A stretch of DNA of 64,000 nucleotides, taken from the NCBI GenBank assembly GCA_944472135.2, contig OX235265.1:1242501-1306500 (forward strand), in the 5' to 3' direction. Positions 51,660 through 63,246 of the stretch are shown in pieces (the first letter of the stretch is position 1; each line of letters starts with the position of its first letter). The translations under genes were made by a program, and so were the position numbers. The notes below the pieces were generated by a model. That model had not been told where the DNA came from and ran no database searches. It was given only the letters and a program-made list of their open reading frames with translations. Origin of the DNA: Trichobilharzia regenti. Its lineage: Eukaryota; Platyhelminthes; Trematoda; Strigeidida; Schistosomatidae.

Positions 51660-52815
51660 GCAACCAGTGTGAATCAGTTTGGAGAGGCGAATTAGTTTAA
51701 ACCGATTGAATTGTAGACAGCCAGCCACTTGAGTGAACACCTTGAACAGGAAGCTGAGAATATTTGGAATGCAATTCGAGCGCTCCTGTCAAGTGTAAGA
51801 TGATACTGGATAAAGGAATCGACCACATTGGCTCACTCCTAACTTCATGGTATACAGGAGTGGAGTGTTTGATGAAGCGTGTTCACCACTTCACTTATCT
51901 GGGAAGTTGCATCAGCTAAAGCCAGCGGGTTGTTTGCTGACAAAATCTCCCCTCGGATACAAAAAGCTCTTTTGGCATTTCCTTGTCAGCTTACGCCATC
52001 TCTGGCTTAGTAGACGTGATATCCGGTTGAAAGAGGTCGAAGCACATGTGTAATGCTCACCAGTTCGCTCTGTCCTCCTTCATGGCCAGCTGTAAGACAT
52101 GACTTTTGAAAGTGGGAGACATTAAAAAGCCAACTAGCTGTCTGTGATCATTTGTATCTCCGTTCTATCTCATGCGTAACTTGATATAATACGGCGACTG
52201 TTATTGAGGTGAGGCATCGGTGGAATGTTAGGTAGTTGGGAAGGGAAATCAATCGATGAGATTTTGAAGTTACATCGATTGAGATGGTTAGGATATGTGT
52301 TACGCATTCATCCCTAGCCATTGATTGCCTTTCTTGACGGGCAATGTTAGGTAACTGGCATTGGATCGATGAGGTTGGAAAAGAGAAATCTAGTGGTGGT
52401 CAAACCAAAACATGGCTTCATCAGCCAGTAAAGTTTATAACAGTTAGCTTTAAGCCAGCCTGCCAGTCACGTTGGGAGGTTTAGACTGGCTGCCTTCCTG
52501 GTTGGAGTCCTCCAGATGGATGGTACAAGAAACAATGAGGGCTGGAGACAATTAATGGTGATATGACTGCCTCCAAATCCTTGTTTTCCATGGCTAGAGC
52601 AGATGCATTCACTTTTCGGGATTCGCCAGTCATATCCAATCAAAGTAATCTATTATTCGTCTACATTACTCCTTTTTCACTTCAATCACTCACACTCCTG
52701 TTGACTGTCTGTCTTTACCCTCTTCTGTTGTTTTGTCTGTTGCATGAAGGGAGAGTGACAAGTTGAACTGGTGCACATCCGTGAAAAATAGTTCTATGTT
52801 GAAACCAGTCAGCCA
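51660..52815 (+). pseudogene. nLTR-X C-terminal region and 3' end
   Basis: VHHFTYLGSC-like (GTTCACCACTTCACTTATCTGG), LRHLWLSRRDIRLK, then a decayed WLGYVLRIHP and LMAFLDGQC region, KTWLHQPVKFITVS, and LPSWLESSRWMVQE. Ends with GAAAAATAGTTCTATGTTGAAAC near 52780-52805. Parallels 58.02-58.76 kb and the complement of 61.5-62.3 kb. Confidence 0.65.
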
Positions 52816-52819
52816 GGTA

Positions 52820-53275
52820 ATACGTTAAGTCAACTTCTCAATATGTAATTTCAACACTTCTCCAAGGTGAAATCTCATCAGTTTCCTTTGAAATTTGTAA
52901 CCTCATTCAGTTATGCATGACTTTTTGATCGCCATTTATGGTATCAAACAGGCCAATCACATAGTGTTGTGATTTGAATAATCTCGATTTACAAACGAAA
53001 TTTTCGTGAAATTTCAAATCCAATGGTGTTGGAATTGCGAATCGCGAAAGAATTTGCAAACTTCAGTTAAAAATATCATTCCTGTGAAATAAACAGTGTC
53101 TACTGCATATGAGTAGAATTAGTATTTTTGAGATGGCGAAGGATAAATAATACACGTCTACGAAACCACTGAAGCTAATAAGAGAATAATTAGTGTTGTT
53201 TCCCCTTGTTATCAGTAGTGTTGAGCTCATGGAATCCTTGAGATGTGAAAGTATAACATCAGTTGTTGTTTCTTG
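52820..53275. other. spacer
   Basis: No feature recognised. Confidence 0.35.
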
Positions 53276-53279
53276 ACTG

Positions 53280-53660
53280 GACACTAGTAACTACAGTGAC
53301 ATGTCCAGTCCTTTCTTTCAGGCAGACAGAATTCAATCAGTCAGGTTTGCAATATGGTCATCATTCTAGGTAACTCACCATCATGGTGCACATTGATCTG
53401 ATGATGTTAGATAGTTGGAGGCAATCGGCCGCAGGATGCCTCGCTAGGACAAATGTTTCGTGCTACTTGGCCCACAACAGTCAACACGGTGTATCTGCAA
53501 GTTTGAGGGAGCTCATGTCCCTTCTAAGATTCGAGTCACCGAGTCACCCAGGGAGTCCTGCAGTCAGATACGTAACCACTGAGCTATCCGGGCTCGCGAT
53601 TGACCTCCTGTAGGACTGTAGTGGGTATTTTTGATTGGACACTATCTAATATCATCATAA
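53280..53660. mobile_element. SINE-C with minus-strand tRNA-like head
   Basis: The left part matches 30.1-30.2 kb. The minus strand at 53605-53525 reads GAGCCCGGATAGCTCAGTGG (A box), CTGACTGCAGGACTCC and GGTGACTCGAATCTTAG (B-box position), closely tRNA-like. Confidence 0.65.
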
Positions 53661-53664
53661 CATA

Positions 53665-54175
53665 AGCTGATTACAAAAATGATGAAGAAGATTTGTGTTA
53701 GGAAGAGGCAAACCACATGCAATTATCAAGTTATTATCATGTCGTTGACATGCATTTGTTTCTGCTTTCTGATTGGGTGCTTGCACAATTCCAAACTCTC
53801 AACCGGCTTGGTTGATTTCCAGTCTACCTTATTTTTGTATAAATACAGTCACTTTGTCATAAAATAAATGATTCTGGTTTTACCGCTGATTATCGCGTGT
53901 TCTGCTTTACCAGTTAAGTGGGCACTGGTCAGTAGTTAAGCAGTTACCTCGAGACAAAGATCCAGCATCGTAACAATTTGTAGATCAGGTGAATCTTTTT
54001 GGTGGGTAGTTGTTACACTGTGAAACTTTCGTTATTTGCTTTCCAAACAGTCTCTTTAACGCTTAACTCGATGTGGAGTAGTCCTTTTCTGGAATTCTGC
54101 ATAAATGAAAACTGCTGAAGACAACCAATCACAGCCAGTATTATTTTGTGTGTGAGACAATTATATCAAGTGTTC
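53665..54175. other. spacer
   Basis: No feature recognised. Confidence 0.35.
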
Positions 54176-54179
54176 GTCT

Positions 54180-54840
54180 GTAGGGATTTGATTGATGGAC
54201 TACAAGATTTCATCATGTACTGACATCAGTTAGAGGACCATTGGAAAACCATCCAGAGAGTACTGAACAACTATTTCGTCTGTCTAGTTTGGGACTTTTC
54301 AAAAGCACATCCACCACAAGGGGTTCTAAACCGGGACCTTCTGGTTACAACGGGAGCTCAGAGATTATTAAGCCACTGGGAACTGCCACTCCAATGACCA
54401 GTCTATGAGTTCCAATTTCTACCAATTTATGATACTGCGCGAGCACTAACGAATGCCATCGGTGAGTATTTGTCCTCACACCCAACCTGCTGAACCCCAA
54501 TTGACATGACTTCCCATTAGAACCCAGGTGACTACTACCTGCGTGAATAGGGCCAGTCACTAGTGAGCCTCAGATTTATATTCAAGTTTTGGTTTACAGG
54601 GATTTGATTGGTTTCGAAATTTCACGGACTGACTGTTGGTTCGAGTCCCAGTGGCCTGATGGTCTGCAAGCTCACTGGCCTTTTAACCAGAAGGTGCTGG
54701 GTTCGAACTCCCTGTGGTGGCGGCGTATATCTGAAGAGTCCCAAACTGGACAGGTAAAACAGCTATCCAATACCCCCTGACTTGTTCCTCGATGGCAATC
54801 TGACAGACGTCAGTTCACGATGAAATCCTGAAACAGTTGT
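54180..54840. repeat. HHR2 pair, minus then plus
   Basis: 54180-54605 (minus) is a long copy with ribozyme segment 54258-54315 (CTGAAAA core, GAAAT, ATAGTTGT). 54610-54840 (plus) has head GAGTCCCAGTGGCCTGATGG, B box GGGTTCGAACTCC, core CTGAAGA (54731-54737) but a damaged helix II and AAAAC. Both predicted inactive. Confidence 0.65.
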
Positions 54841-54844
54841 ATCA

Positions 54845-55145
54845 CTTATAAAGTATCTGAAAATACCTCACTTTACACTAAAGTGAACTCTGAAAAGACT
54901 GTCGAGAAAGACGCTGAAGGCTTCACCAAGAAACCACCCTGTCAAGAGAACACAATGACAATATAAAAGTTGATTATATCAGTGATTACTGCACAGAGAT
55001 ATAACATCAGTATAGCGCATTTCCCAGTAATAACCAATACATTTAGCCAGCACTATTACGCATCCTTTGTCAAAATGGAGAGAGAGAGAGAGAGAATTAG
55101 TTGAGATTTGAGTTGAAATTATTATTATTATTGAAAGAAGAAGAA
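54845..55145. other. spacer with (AG)n
   Basis: (GA)n at 55079-55095. Nothing else recognised. Confidence 0.4.
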
Positions 55146-55149
55146 GCTT

Positions 55150-55382
55150 TCAATGATCAATCATTTCATTTTAAAAAAAACCACAATTGGATATTTTTAC
55201 TTCGTAATACGTCAACTTAATATTGACAGACAGGCAGATAGGAATGTTCGATTGACAGTAAAAGAAGACGAAAATTAAAACTATACATCTTCACTATGCA
55301 AAAAGGCGTTTCAAATCAATTTTAGCTGACTCACATAATTATTATAAATAGTATGATTGTATATATATATATATATATATAA
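55150..55382 (+). repeat. duplicated 210-bp segment, copy 2, ending in (AT)n
   Basis: Direct copy of 51.195-51.44 kb, with a small insertion near 55167-55182. (AT)n at 55363-55382. It abuts the end of an nLTR-X copy. Confidence 0.75.
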
Positions 55383-55516
55383 TACCATTTCACACGGGAG
55401 ATAGAACACAGGCACCTATGATCAAAGACAGCTAGCCGGCCTTTTCATGTCTTCTATTTTCAGTGGCCATGTCTCACAGCTAGCCATAAAGGAGGGTGTA
55501 GTGAAGTAGTGAGCAA

Positions 55517-56192
55517 CATAATAATAATAATTTGCTTTATTTCAAAACAGTACTCGTGATACAGAATGGAATTCTCAGCATTTTACTACAGTATTGCATC
55601 CAATTAGTACATCAACAATAAATAAAATTCTACATAGATTAAGGGTAATCTTAGTTCCTTACGACAACAACATTTTGGCATGTCTGTAGCCAAGCCAAAA
55701 TTGAACAGAGTGTTTCAAGGTGTTAGAAAATTAGGTGCTAGCATATTTACTGGCGTAAGTAGAAGAAACAAACAAACAACACAAAAAGAGAGAAAAGGAA
55801 AAGAAAAGAAAGAAAACGTTGTACCTATAAATGATATGAGGAGTTGGAAAGACGAGATCCAGTTGTTCTACTGACTATTTAATATGTAAGTTATAGGTAT
55901 CACGCTTAATGCCTTCTTTATCACACAGAACACGAGCTTAGTAGGGTATGGTTGAGTTTTTGTACTTTCTAGTGCGAGCATATAGTTTTTTATATAGGCT
56001 TGTGGTTGTGCCTGATGAGATACAAAGGGAGAGTTGTGAATGAAGAGGGTGGTGTGAGTTAGATAGGATGGATTTATTTAGCCCATTTTTCACATGAGTC
56101 CAAGTGCCTGTCGACCAGAATATTAACAAGCTGGTTAAGTGGCACGTTGCTTATCCTACTGATAACCTTTACTATGTAATAAGGTATAGTAT
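55517..56192 (-). mobile_element. CR1-like 3' end inserted in nLTR-X
   Basis: Minus strand: MLIFWSTGTWTHVKNGLNKS, YKKLYARTRKYKNSTIPY (55938-56129), then the 3' end with AATAAA-like TGAAATAAAGCAAATTATTATTAT at 55519-55545. Parallels 17.38-18.05 kb. Flanking nLTR-X sequence resumes on both sides. Confidence 0.75.
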
Positions 56193-56899
56193 ACATACAC
56201 TTTGATCGATAGTCAGCGGGATGTCACGTCTACTAAGTCAGAGATGCTGTAAATTAGCAGACAAATGCTAAGCTAGCCTTCTGTAACCGTGCTGGGATTT
56301 CATCAGCGATTAAACCGCTGGCGCTGGGTGATGCGACTTCCCAGATAAGTGATATGATCAACAGGCTCCATCAACCAATTCCCTCCCGTCTGTCTTTAGC
56401 CTAAGAGGGAGGCGATATAGTCCAGTCCTGTAGCAAATATCATCTTACATTTTGCAGGATCCCGCAAATCATATTCCAAACATTCGAAGATTTCTGCTCG
56501 AATTGGACAGAAGACTCTGCATTTCGTCAGAGTATTCACCCAGGAAGGAGGAATATATCATCCACATATTATAAGTCACAGAGGTAATTCCGTGATGGCA
56601 GCGAGTCAGTCTTTGAGTCGCTGAAGTCAGTCAGAGATAAGTCCATTAGCACATCTATGATGAAATTAAGCATAAATGCTGACATTGGACATATCTGACG
56701 GATACCATTGGTTGTCACCAGATTTTCAGATGACAACTCTCTGTAGGCTCTTATCTGGCTGGCTGCATGAATTCGAGTAGACTGCCTTTGTCAGTGCAAT
56801 GTATTTCCTCGGCATTCCCTTCACAGCCAAACATCGCCATAGTACCTCTCGGTCAACGGAATCAAATTCCGCCTCCAAGTCAAGAAATATGATGATGCT

Positions 56900-57131
56900 G
56901 CGTCGGTGGCACAGCGGTTAGGACGCTCGCCGACCATGCACATGGTCCGGGGTTCCATTCCCGGCCACCGACGCACTCCTTTACTCCGATAAGCCAGAAA
57001 TAATGCTGGTAAAGAGGGAAGGTTGGGCATAAGGCTAGCAACCGCATCCTGTAACAATTAACGCTGCTACAGAAACTTCAAGCCACTAGCTTGAAGGCCT
57101 ATGTTCCACTGGGAATGTGAAGGAAAAAAAA
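56900..57131 (+). mobile_element. SINE-B, well preserved
   Basis: Head with 7-bp acceptor-like GCGTCGG...CCGACGC, A box GGCACAGCGG, GACCATGCACATGGTC, GGGGTTCCATTCCC. Body GGTAAAGAGGGAAGGTTGGGC, GCTACAGAAACTTCAAGCC. End CTATGTTCCACTGGGAATGTG and A-run. Inserted in the nLTR-X RT. Confidence 0.9.
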
Positions 57132-57137
57132 GAGGAT

Positions 57138-57665
57138 TTCATCATGAGCTGACATTGGTTAGAGAACCATTGGAAAACAAGCCACGGAGTACTGGACAGC
57201 TGTTCCATCTGCCTAGTTTGGGACTCTTCAGCAGTACGCACCCACCATCAGAACTTTCCGGTTACAAGGCGAGTTCGTAGACCATTAAGCCGCCAATCCA
57301 ATGGCCATTCCATGAATTCTTACTTTTGCCAATTCACGACATAGCGCGACCACCAGCCAATGTCTTCGGCGAGTACTTGTCCTCACACCCGACCTGCTTC
57401 ACCCTACTGGTCAGGACTTCTCACTAGAACCCCAGGTAACGATCTACCTCAATAGGGCAATGGATCCAATCCTAGCGGCCTAATGGTCTACGAGTTCGCC
57501 TTGTAACCAGAAGGTCCTGCGTACTGCCGAAGAGTCACAAACTAGGACGAAACAGCTGTCCAGTACTCCGTGGGTTGTTTTCCAATGGTTCTCTAACCAA
57601 TGTCAGTTTATGATGAAATCCTGTAACCAACCAATCAATCAAATCCCTACAAACCAACACTTGGA
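57138..57665. repeat. HHR2 pair, minus then plus
   Basis: 57138-57440 (minus): ribozyme segment 57190-57243 keeps helix I GTACTG/CAGTAC, CTGAAGA, ACAGCTGT, but GGAAC replaces GAAAC. 57441-57665 (plus): segment 57519-57566 keeps GTACTG/CAGTAC, GAAAC, ACAGCTGT, but CCGAAGA (U4 to C) and GTCA. Each carries a single critical core change. Confidence 0.72.
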
Positions 57666-58019
57666 TACGACGATTGTTGGACGGATGCCGGTAAGTATGC
57701 CTATGTTCCAGAATTTGTCGAAGGGTGAAGATACGATCAGTGCACCATCTTCCTGGTCTAAAACCTGTCTGGTTTTCTCGTGCTTGATTCTCCCAAGCAT
57801 AACCTAATCTCCTAATGATTATTCTATCTCTAGGTAAATTCCTAATTCTATAATCTAATAGTTCTTTGTTCACTGAATCAGTACCAAACATACGCAATCG
57901 AAGCGATGCAGCATTCATCCTACATATATGCAAAAGAGTAATAAAAATAACAACAGGGACTAAGACTATATTAGGCAAATTAGATAGTCGTGTAGATATA
58001 ATGACATGAATGGGAACAG

Positions 58020-58765
58020 TGAATTGTGCGCTCCAAACGTTATCCACTAAGCAGTCTGCTCCGTCCTGCTTCATGGTTATGAGACCTTGCCATTGAGAGT
58101 GGAAAACATGAAAAGGCTAGCTGTCATTGATCATATGTGCTTGCGTTCTATCTCCCGTGTTAGATGGTATAATAGCGTGAGCAATATTGAGGTTAGGCGT
58201 CGAATACTAGGTAGGTGGGAGGGGAAATCAATCGAAAAGGCTGTGAAATTACATTGACTGAGATGGTTTCGACATGTGTTATGTATGCATGCCTAGTCAT
58301 CGCCTTCCTCGACAACGGGCAATGTTATCTGACATAGGGTCAGGTTGGAAAAGATCTATCGGCGGTCAAACCGAAACATGGTACCAGTCAATGAAATCCG
58401 CAACATCTAGTTTAAACCATATAGTAAGATGCAGACTTCCTGACTGGTTGGGGTCCTCGGGACGGTAGACACCAATCGCTGGAGACAATCGGTGATTTGG
58501 CTCAAAATCGTTCTCAATGGCTGGTGCAGATGTATCCACTCCTTGTGACTTAAAATATCTAATGGAACTATTTTGTTCTTTGATATTGCTATTCTTTTTG
58601 CCTCATATCCTTTTCTGCTGTCTCTATTTTGCATTTCTTCTACTTTCTTCTCTTCATTTGTGTGCTACATGTAGGGAGTGTGGTGACTTGAACTGCTGCA
58701 CATTAGTGCATAGTTCTATGTTGAAAACAGACAGACAGACAGACAGACAGACAGATCACTCATCA
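58020..58765 (+). pseudogene. nLTR-X C-terminus and 3' end
   Basis: VENMKRLAVIDHMCLRSISR, VRWYNSVSNIEVRRRILGRW, then RHVLCMHA, MLSDIGSGWKRSIGGQTETW, YQSMKSATSSLNHIVRCRLP in shifting frames. 3' end TTCTATGTTGAAAACAGACAGACAGACAG, with the longest (ACAG)n tail here (58725-58755). Confidence 0.75.
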
Positions 58766-58904
58766 CCATGCCATCCAATAAACATGTCTAATATGTAACT
58801 ACTAGTTTGGATTGCACGTAGTGCTATGAAAAATTCTAATATAATGGGAGAAACTTCCAGTTGATGTGAATGTTTTCAGTATTTGTGTGTTGTTTCAGCT
58901 GAAG

Positions 58905-59345
58905 TACTGCTACTTTTACTGTTCCTTCGGGTTGTGACTGGAACATAGGAGGCTTCAACAGCACATTTCCACCCTGTTCTATTCTCTGCAGTCCCCTTTA
59001 GATGGCCTTAAGATTGCCCACAGTCTCCCATTTTCTCCTCAAACAACATCCTCCATATCACCCTAGGAAGACCCACTCATCGTTTCTCATTGGGGTTCCA
59101 CTATAGGGCCTGGAACGTGATGTCGTTCGAAGGTCTCCTCAGCTTGTGTCAAATCCACCTGCATTTTCTTTAACATATTTGTTCAGCAATAGGATTTTGG
59201 TTGCTTTGTCACCATCCAGGGTTTCTTGGTGCTAATCCTTTCCGGCTGACCGGCTAATCTTCAATATGGAGTCACCAAAGGTGGCAGCTGATAATAAAAG
59301 TCTGTCATGCTTTTCATAACGAGCTCGTCAGTTTTCTTATTCATA
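58905..59345 (-). pseudogene. old RTE 3' fragment
   Basis: Begins at the 3' end (TTCGGGTTGTGACTGGAACATAGGAGGC complement). WRMLFEEKMG, NPNEKR and a FKKMQVDLTQAEETFERHHVP-like tail are in RTE order. Diverged. Confidence 0.55.
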
Positions 59346-59351
59346 TATTAG

Positions 59352-59686
59352 TGTAACGGTAGAAGACAAGGGCCAGGCAACACATCGTTTATAGAAAAAA
59401 TCCATAGATATTTATAGATTTTTTTATTATTAGCAAAGAAGCAAAGTCTTCTGATTGGTTGTTTCCTCACTGAAGGTTATTCTATCATCTCTTTGTGCTC
59501 GTTTCTTGTATATTCAGGCCATATATCTGCGAATCGTATTTGACCAAATTAAGTCTGCTGTGATTGGCTGGTGAGTTCCTCAAGGTTAGGCTTTGTTATT
59601 GTCTTATCTCGTGACCCCGATTCGGGACGTAAACATTAATGTAAATTGGTGTCTACAATCTTAGCTAGCAGACAGCTCTCACCACA
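59352..59686 (-). mobile_element. solo LTR candidate
   Basis: Minus strand TGTGGTGAGAGC to CCGTTACA. Contains AGCCAATCAC and AACCAATCAG boxes and TATAAATATCTATGG. Shares order and ends with 19.13-19.46 kb. No clear target duplication. Confidence 0.65.
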
Positions 59687-59694
59687 GTACAACC

Positions 59695-60890
59695 GATTTA
59701 ACATTTGTGTTGAAGTAAGAATCGAATTTGTGCACAGTGTTGGTAGAGTATAATTCCATTGTGGATAAAATTTATTTTGATAAAGTCACACATTGTGTTA
59801 TACAGTAATATTTATTGATGACCACGTTTCGAGCACAATTTGTTGCCACTCATAATCATATCAAGACACTACTCACACAACTTTCTTACTTCATTTATTT
59901 GATTATCATTTTCCATCGCTTGATTTGATTGGTAGTAATATTTTCCATATTTCCGGCATGAGTGATGGGTCATTCCTATTGCGCGTGTTCGGTGTAGATT
60001 CCCTCGATGAACAAAGATTCAGTAACCAACCTTTCATGCTCCTCGCCTACCTATATTACTTTCTAGAATCTTATTCCTCTCTCTGCCTCCAAAGCCTCAG
60101 GATGGTCGGGGGTGGGTGTCTTGCGCTGCGGGTTAGCCACACCTCTGTACAGCTCTTGAAATGCTCCCATATGACCGTGCGTCTTACATAGCCTCTCCTG
60201 AGGAAGTCCTACAAACTGCCTTCACGTGGCGGAGGTGTTTATTTCACCGAAGTGAGAGGGCAAAAGCAGATGCCCGGCGCTCTTCACCGGGTTGACTGTC
60301 CATTGGATGACAGTCTAGGGGAGATGGCTGAACCCTGACTGCAAACCTCCAACGACTGGCGTATGAAGCTCACTGGAGTTCACCGGCAGACGTATGGACA
60401 AAGGGCTTATTGGATCCCCTGGATGACTGGCCCCATTCAAAAAGGCGTATGAACCGGACTCCGGTCACCGGCTGCCAATGGATAGTGGACTCCCTACTCC
60501 ACTCCTACTGCCTTGTAGGTCACACTTGGTTGTGTAAAGGCTAGAGCTGTACTCTCAAACAAAAGGCCGAGCGATGCTGGGGACATCACTCGTACCTAAT
60601 TCCCATGCAACTTCATCAACTCTCTTACAAACATTCGAGATTTTCATGAAGCCGGTTCATCCTCCCGTAGGAGATTGCCGAAGTAAAGTAAGTAAGTAAA
60701 TATTCCTCTCTCTCTCTCACCCTATTGTGTGGTTGTGTGTGTGTGTCTTAATGCATGCAGTGCAATGTAGTGCTGAACTGTTTTCTAAATTACTTATCTT
60801 TGCAGGGTAAATGTACACACAGTAAATATTACTGTATAACACTGTGAGACTTTATCAAAATGAATTTTATCCACACAGTGGAATGGGTGT
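59695..60890 (-). pseudogene. PLE with inverted arms, split by a 616-bp insertion
   Basis: The left arm (about 59735-60000) and right arm (about 60795-60885) match 20.43-20.67 and 20.99-21.10 kb. The minus strand between encodes a decayed GIY-YIG C-terminus (KISNLENSSALHC-like). The right arm is shortened. A 616-bp insertion lies at 60085-60700. Confidence 0.7.
60085..60700 (+). mobile_element. non-coding GC-rich retroelement, 616 bp
   Basis: Flanked by TATTCCTCTCTCT at 60072-60084 and 60701-60713 (13-bp target duplication). It ends AGTAAAGTAAGTAAGTAAA, a short-repeat tail like RTE 3' ends. No ORF over 60 codons inside apart from one overlapping the start. Markedly GC-richer than its surroundings (CACCGGGTTGACTG, GGACTCCGGTCACCGG). 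It may be a non-autonomous element or a heavily deleted LINE; family unknown. Confidence 0.65.
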
Positions 60891-60899
60891 TAAACATTC

Positions 60900-61098
60900 G
60901 ACTCTTGTTTTTTATGCAGGCTGAGTGTAGAAAATTTCCAAACTGATTTGACAGTGATGAAGGCCTGTCTCGCCTTTCTGATGCTGACTGGCTGGCTTGG
61001 ACATTTTCATCCCTGCTGATTACCTGTAGTTGAAACGATGCTTTCTAGATAAATGAAGGCAAGAAGTAACCTCTCAGCTGGCGTGAACAACTGAAATG
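60900..61098 (-). pseudogene. RTE internal fragment
   Basis: Minus strand: FIYLESIVSTTGNQQG, then VQASQSASERRDRPSSLSNQF, corresponding to FTHYLGSIVSTTG and RARIGKARNTFINLKSIW in the long copy. Confidence 0.5.
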
Positions 61099-61099
61099 C

Positions 61100-61510
61100 C
61101 TATATCATTAATTCAGACAAATCATTGGAGTGAAAAAGAAGCCGGATGTCAGAATACTCCTGATTACAACTGTCTGTCTTCAAAAGTTTACTATTACGTG
61201 AATCTATTATCCTGACTGTGATCGCTCACACTGACTTCATAACTGTGACCTTTTATTCGAAAGGTTTAGCCTTCACAACAGTTTGAAACAAACACGAAGT
61301 TTCTATGGATCCATTGATATTCTCCCCTCCCCTCCCCCCTCCATTTCAGATGCTTAGTTTTCTCACTAATTTCACATTCATTCCTCCCCTTCAATGATCA
61401 ATTTGTTTATCTGTGAGGATTGAAGCACACACACACATACATACACGGTGAACAATTGGATTTTCAAGGAAGAAAAGCTCAGTGTGGGCGTTGTAATATC
61501 ACTGTTTATT
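61100..61510. other. spacer
   Basis: CT-rich at 61322-61345 and a (CA)n near 61427. Nothing else recognised. Confidence 0.4.
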
Positions 61511-61514
61511 TCTA

Positions 61515-62300
61515 TGCTCCATTGGACTGGACTGGACTGATTTCAACATAGAACTTTGCAAATATGTGTGGCATTTCAAGTTGCCACACTCCCCACATGT
61601 GGCATACAAACCAAGAGAATAAAGTAAAAGGAAGTGCAGAATAGAGACAATAACAGAGACAGGCAAAAAGAATAGTAATATCGAAGAACACTATCATTTC
61701 ATTGGAAATCGTGAGTCACAAGGAGTGGATGTATCTGCGCCAGCCATTGAGAACGATCATCTTGAGCCATATCACCAATTGTCTCCAGCCATTGGTGTTT
61801 ACTGTCCAAGAAGTCTACACCTCCCGACGTAGCTTAAAAATAACTGTTGTGGATTTTGTTAACTGATGAAACCATGTTTTGCTTTCACCGCCACTGGCTC
61901 TCTCTTTTCCAACCTGACCCTATGTCAGCTAACATTACACGTCGAGACAGGCGATCGATTGCTAGGCCAGCAGACCTAACACATGTACTAACCATCTCAT
62001 CATTCGACGTAACTGCTTCACAACCTCGTATAATGATCTTCCCTCCTAACTTAACAATCAACCGAGGCCTAACCCCAATATTTCTCACTCAATTAAACCA
62101 CCTAGCACGAAAGATAGAACACAGGCACATATGATCAAAGACAGCTAGCCTTTTCATGTCTTCTACTCTCAATGACCATGTCTCACATCTAGCCATGAAG
62201 GAGAACGGAGCGGACTGCTGAGCAGTACACACATCCTTTGGTCCATAGCCAGCCAAATATCACGTCTACGTGATATACTCCATTCACAAATTTCGTCAAT
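61515..62300 (-). pseudogene. nLTR-X C-terminus and 3' end
   Basis: The 3' end at 61520-61560 (TTGCAAAGTTCTATGTTGAAA complement). The 61885-62088 frame reads MVSTCVRSAGLAIDRLSRRVMLADIGSGWKRE with KLGGKIIIRGCEAVTSND upstream, the C-terminal tail. Then VEDMKRLAVFDHMCLCSIFR toward 62105-62150. Confidence 0.7.
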
Positions 62301-62304
62301 AATT

Positions 62305-62715
62305 AGACCTTTGAGTAACCGTAAGAGTTATATGCCTCCTTCACTAGCTGAGAAACACCACGTTAGGTGGGTCAGACTAAAGAATCAAGAGGTTGTGTGA
62401 CCAAAGCTCAGGTCTAGACAGGATAGATAGCGACACAGAAATCACGAGTGTCAATTCTACTTGAAGCCAACAGAAAGCCAGTTCGAATCTGTTCAGGCAG
62501 CCCAACTAACTAATCCCCTAAACTTGTCTAATCGGAGTTCATAGACAGAAAATACACAGTTTTATCGATTTGCTTTCATCAGCACGAAGATAAAATAATA
62601 TGTCATCGATATAAAATTGTAGTGAACAATGAAAATAATTGATTGATGAAATTTGAAGAGTAATCACTCAATGAGATCATATGGTTAGACTGATTAGAAA
62701 TCAGTGACTCAAAAT
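62305..62715. other. spacer
   Basis: No feature recognised. Confidence 0.35.
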
Positions 62716-62719
62716 AGAT

Positions 62720-63035
62720 CAATTTGAAAATAAAAACAATCCTACTATCAAACAATGCCAAATTCTTCAAATTCCCCAACCAAAATAGACAAAAACCCTG
62801 CGTAAACAATATTTACTTAAGAAAATCTAAAAAAGAGTCGGTCAAAACTTCAAAGGTGTATGAAGAAATAGGATCACACAGCTCAACAATTCTAAGACTA
62901 TATGGATTACCTAAAGTCCGTAAGAAGAAGGAGATCCTAATTCTGTCTATTATACACATGATAAACTCATTATATCATCAGATTGTAAAATGGCTAGCAG
63001 ACACACTCGAATCCGGTACGAAAACATAAGACAGG
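62720..63035 (+). pseudogene. PLE RT N-terminal fragment
   Basis: The frame 62724-63029 contains GSHSSTILRLYGLPKVRKKK and LSIIHMINSLYHQIVKWLADTLES, matching the PLE block YGLPKIHK...RPILSMINS..HKVAKWLAEKLEP. Truncated both sides. Confidence 0.65.
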
Positions 63036-63104
63036 GTATAACCTTAACAGCATAATTAATTTCATCAATTCACTGAAAGATACCTATGTTTGATTGAACA
63101 ATAG

Positions 63105-63245
63105 AAACTAGTGTGATGTGTCCCATCAAAGTACCCACTACAGTCCGTTCTACTGAAGGTTAATCACGAGTCAGCCCCAATAGCTCAGTAGTGGTAGCGT
63201 CGTCTCTGACTTCAGGTCTGTCGACCGAGAGGTACTCTGGCGATG
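63105..63245 (+). mobile_element. SINE-C fragment
   Basis: CCATCAAAGTACCCACTACAG, then CCCCAATAGCTCAGTAGTGGTAGCGTCGTC (A-box region), parallel to 26.16-26.25 kb. The B box is degraded. It ends at the nLTR-X RT start. Confidence 0.55.
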
Positions 63246-63246
63246 C

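Larger units (their letters stand above)
55385..57900 (-). pseudogene. nLTR-X RT copy, split by three insertions
   Basis: Minus strand pieces in order: RT fingers QTGFRPGRWCTDRIFTLRQI, LEHRHTYRHP (57665-57800); then, after HHR2 and SINE-B, LDLEAEFDSVDREVLWRC (catalytic Asp box, 56890-56830), LAVKGMP, SSENLVTTNGIRQ, LNFIIDVLMDLSL and a YVDDI box (56395 region). After the CR1-like insertion it continues at 55385-55516. Many frame changes. Confidence 0.7.

Noticed and set aside
57535..58074. A 179-residue minus-strand frame as one gene
   Set aside because: It mixes HHR2, nLTR-X RT fingers and unrelated sequence; only 57665-57800 has RT character.
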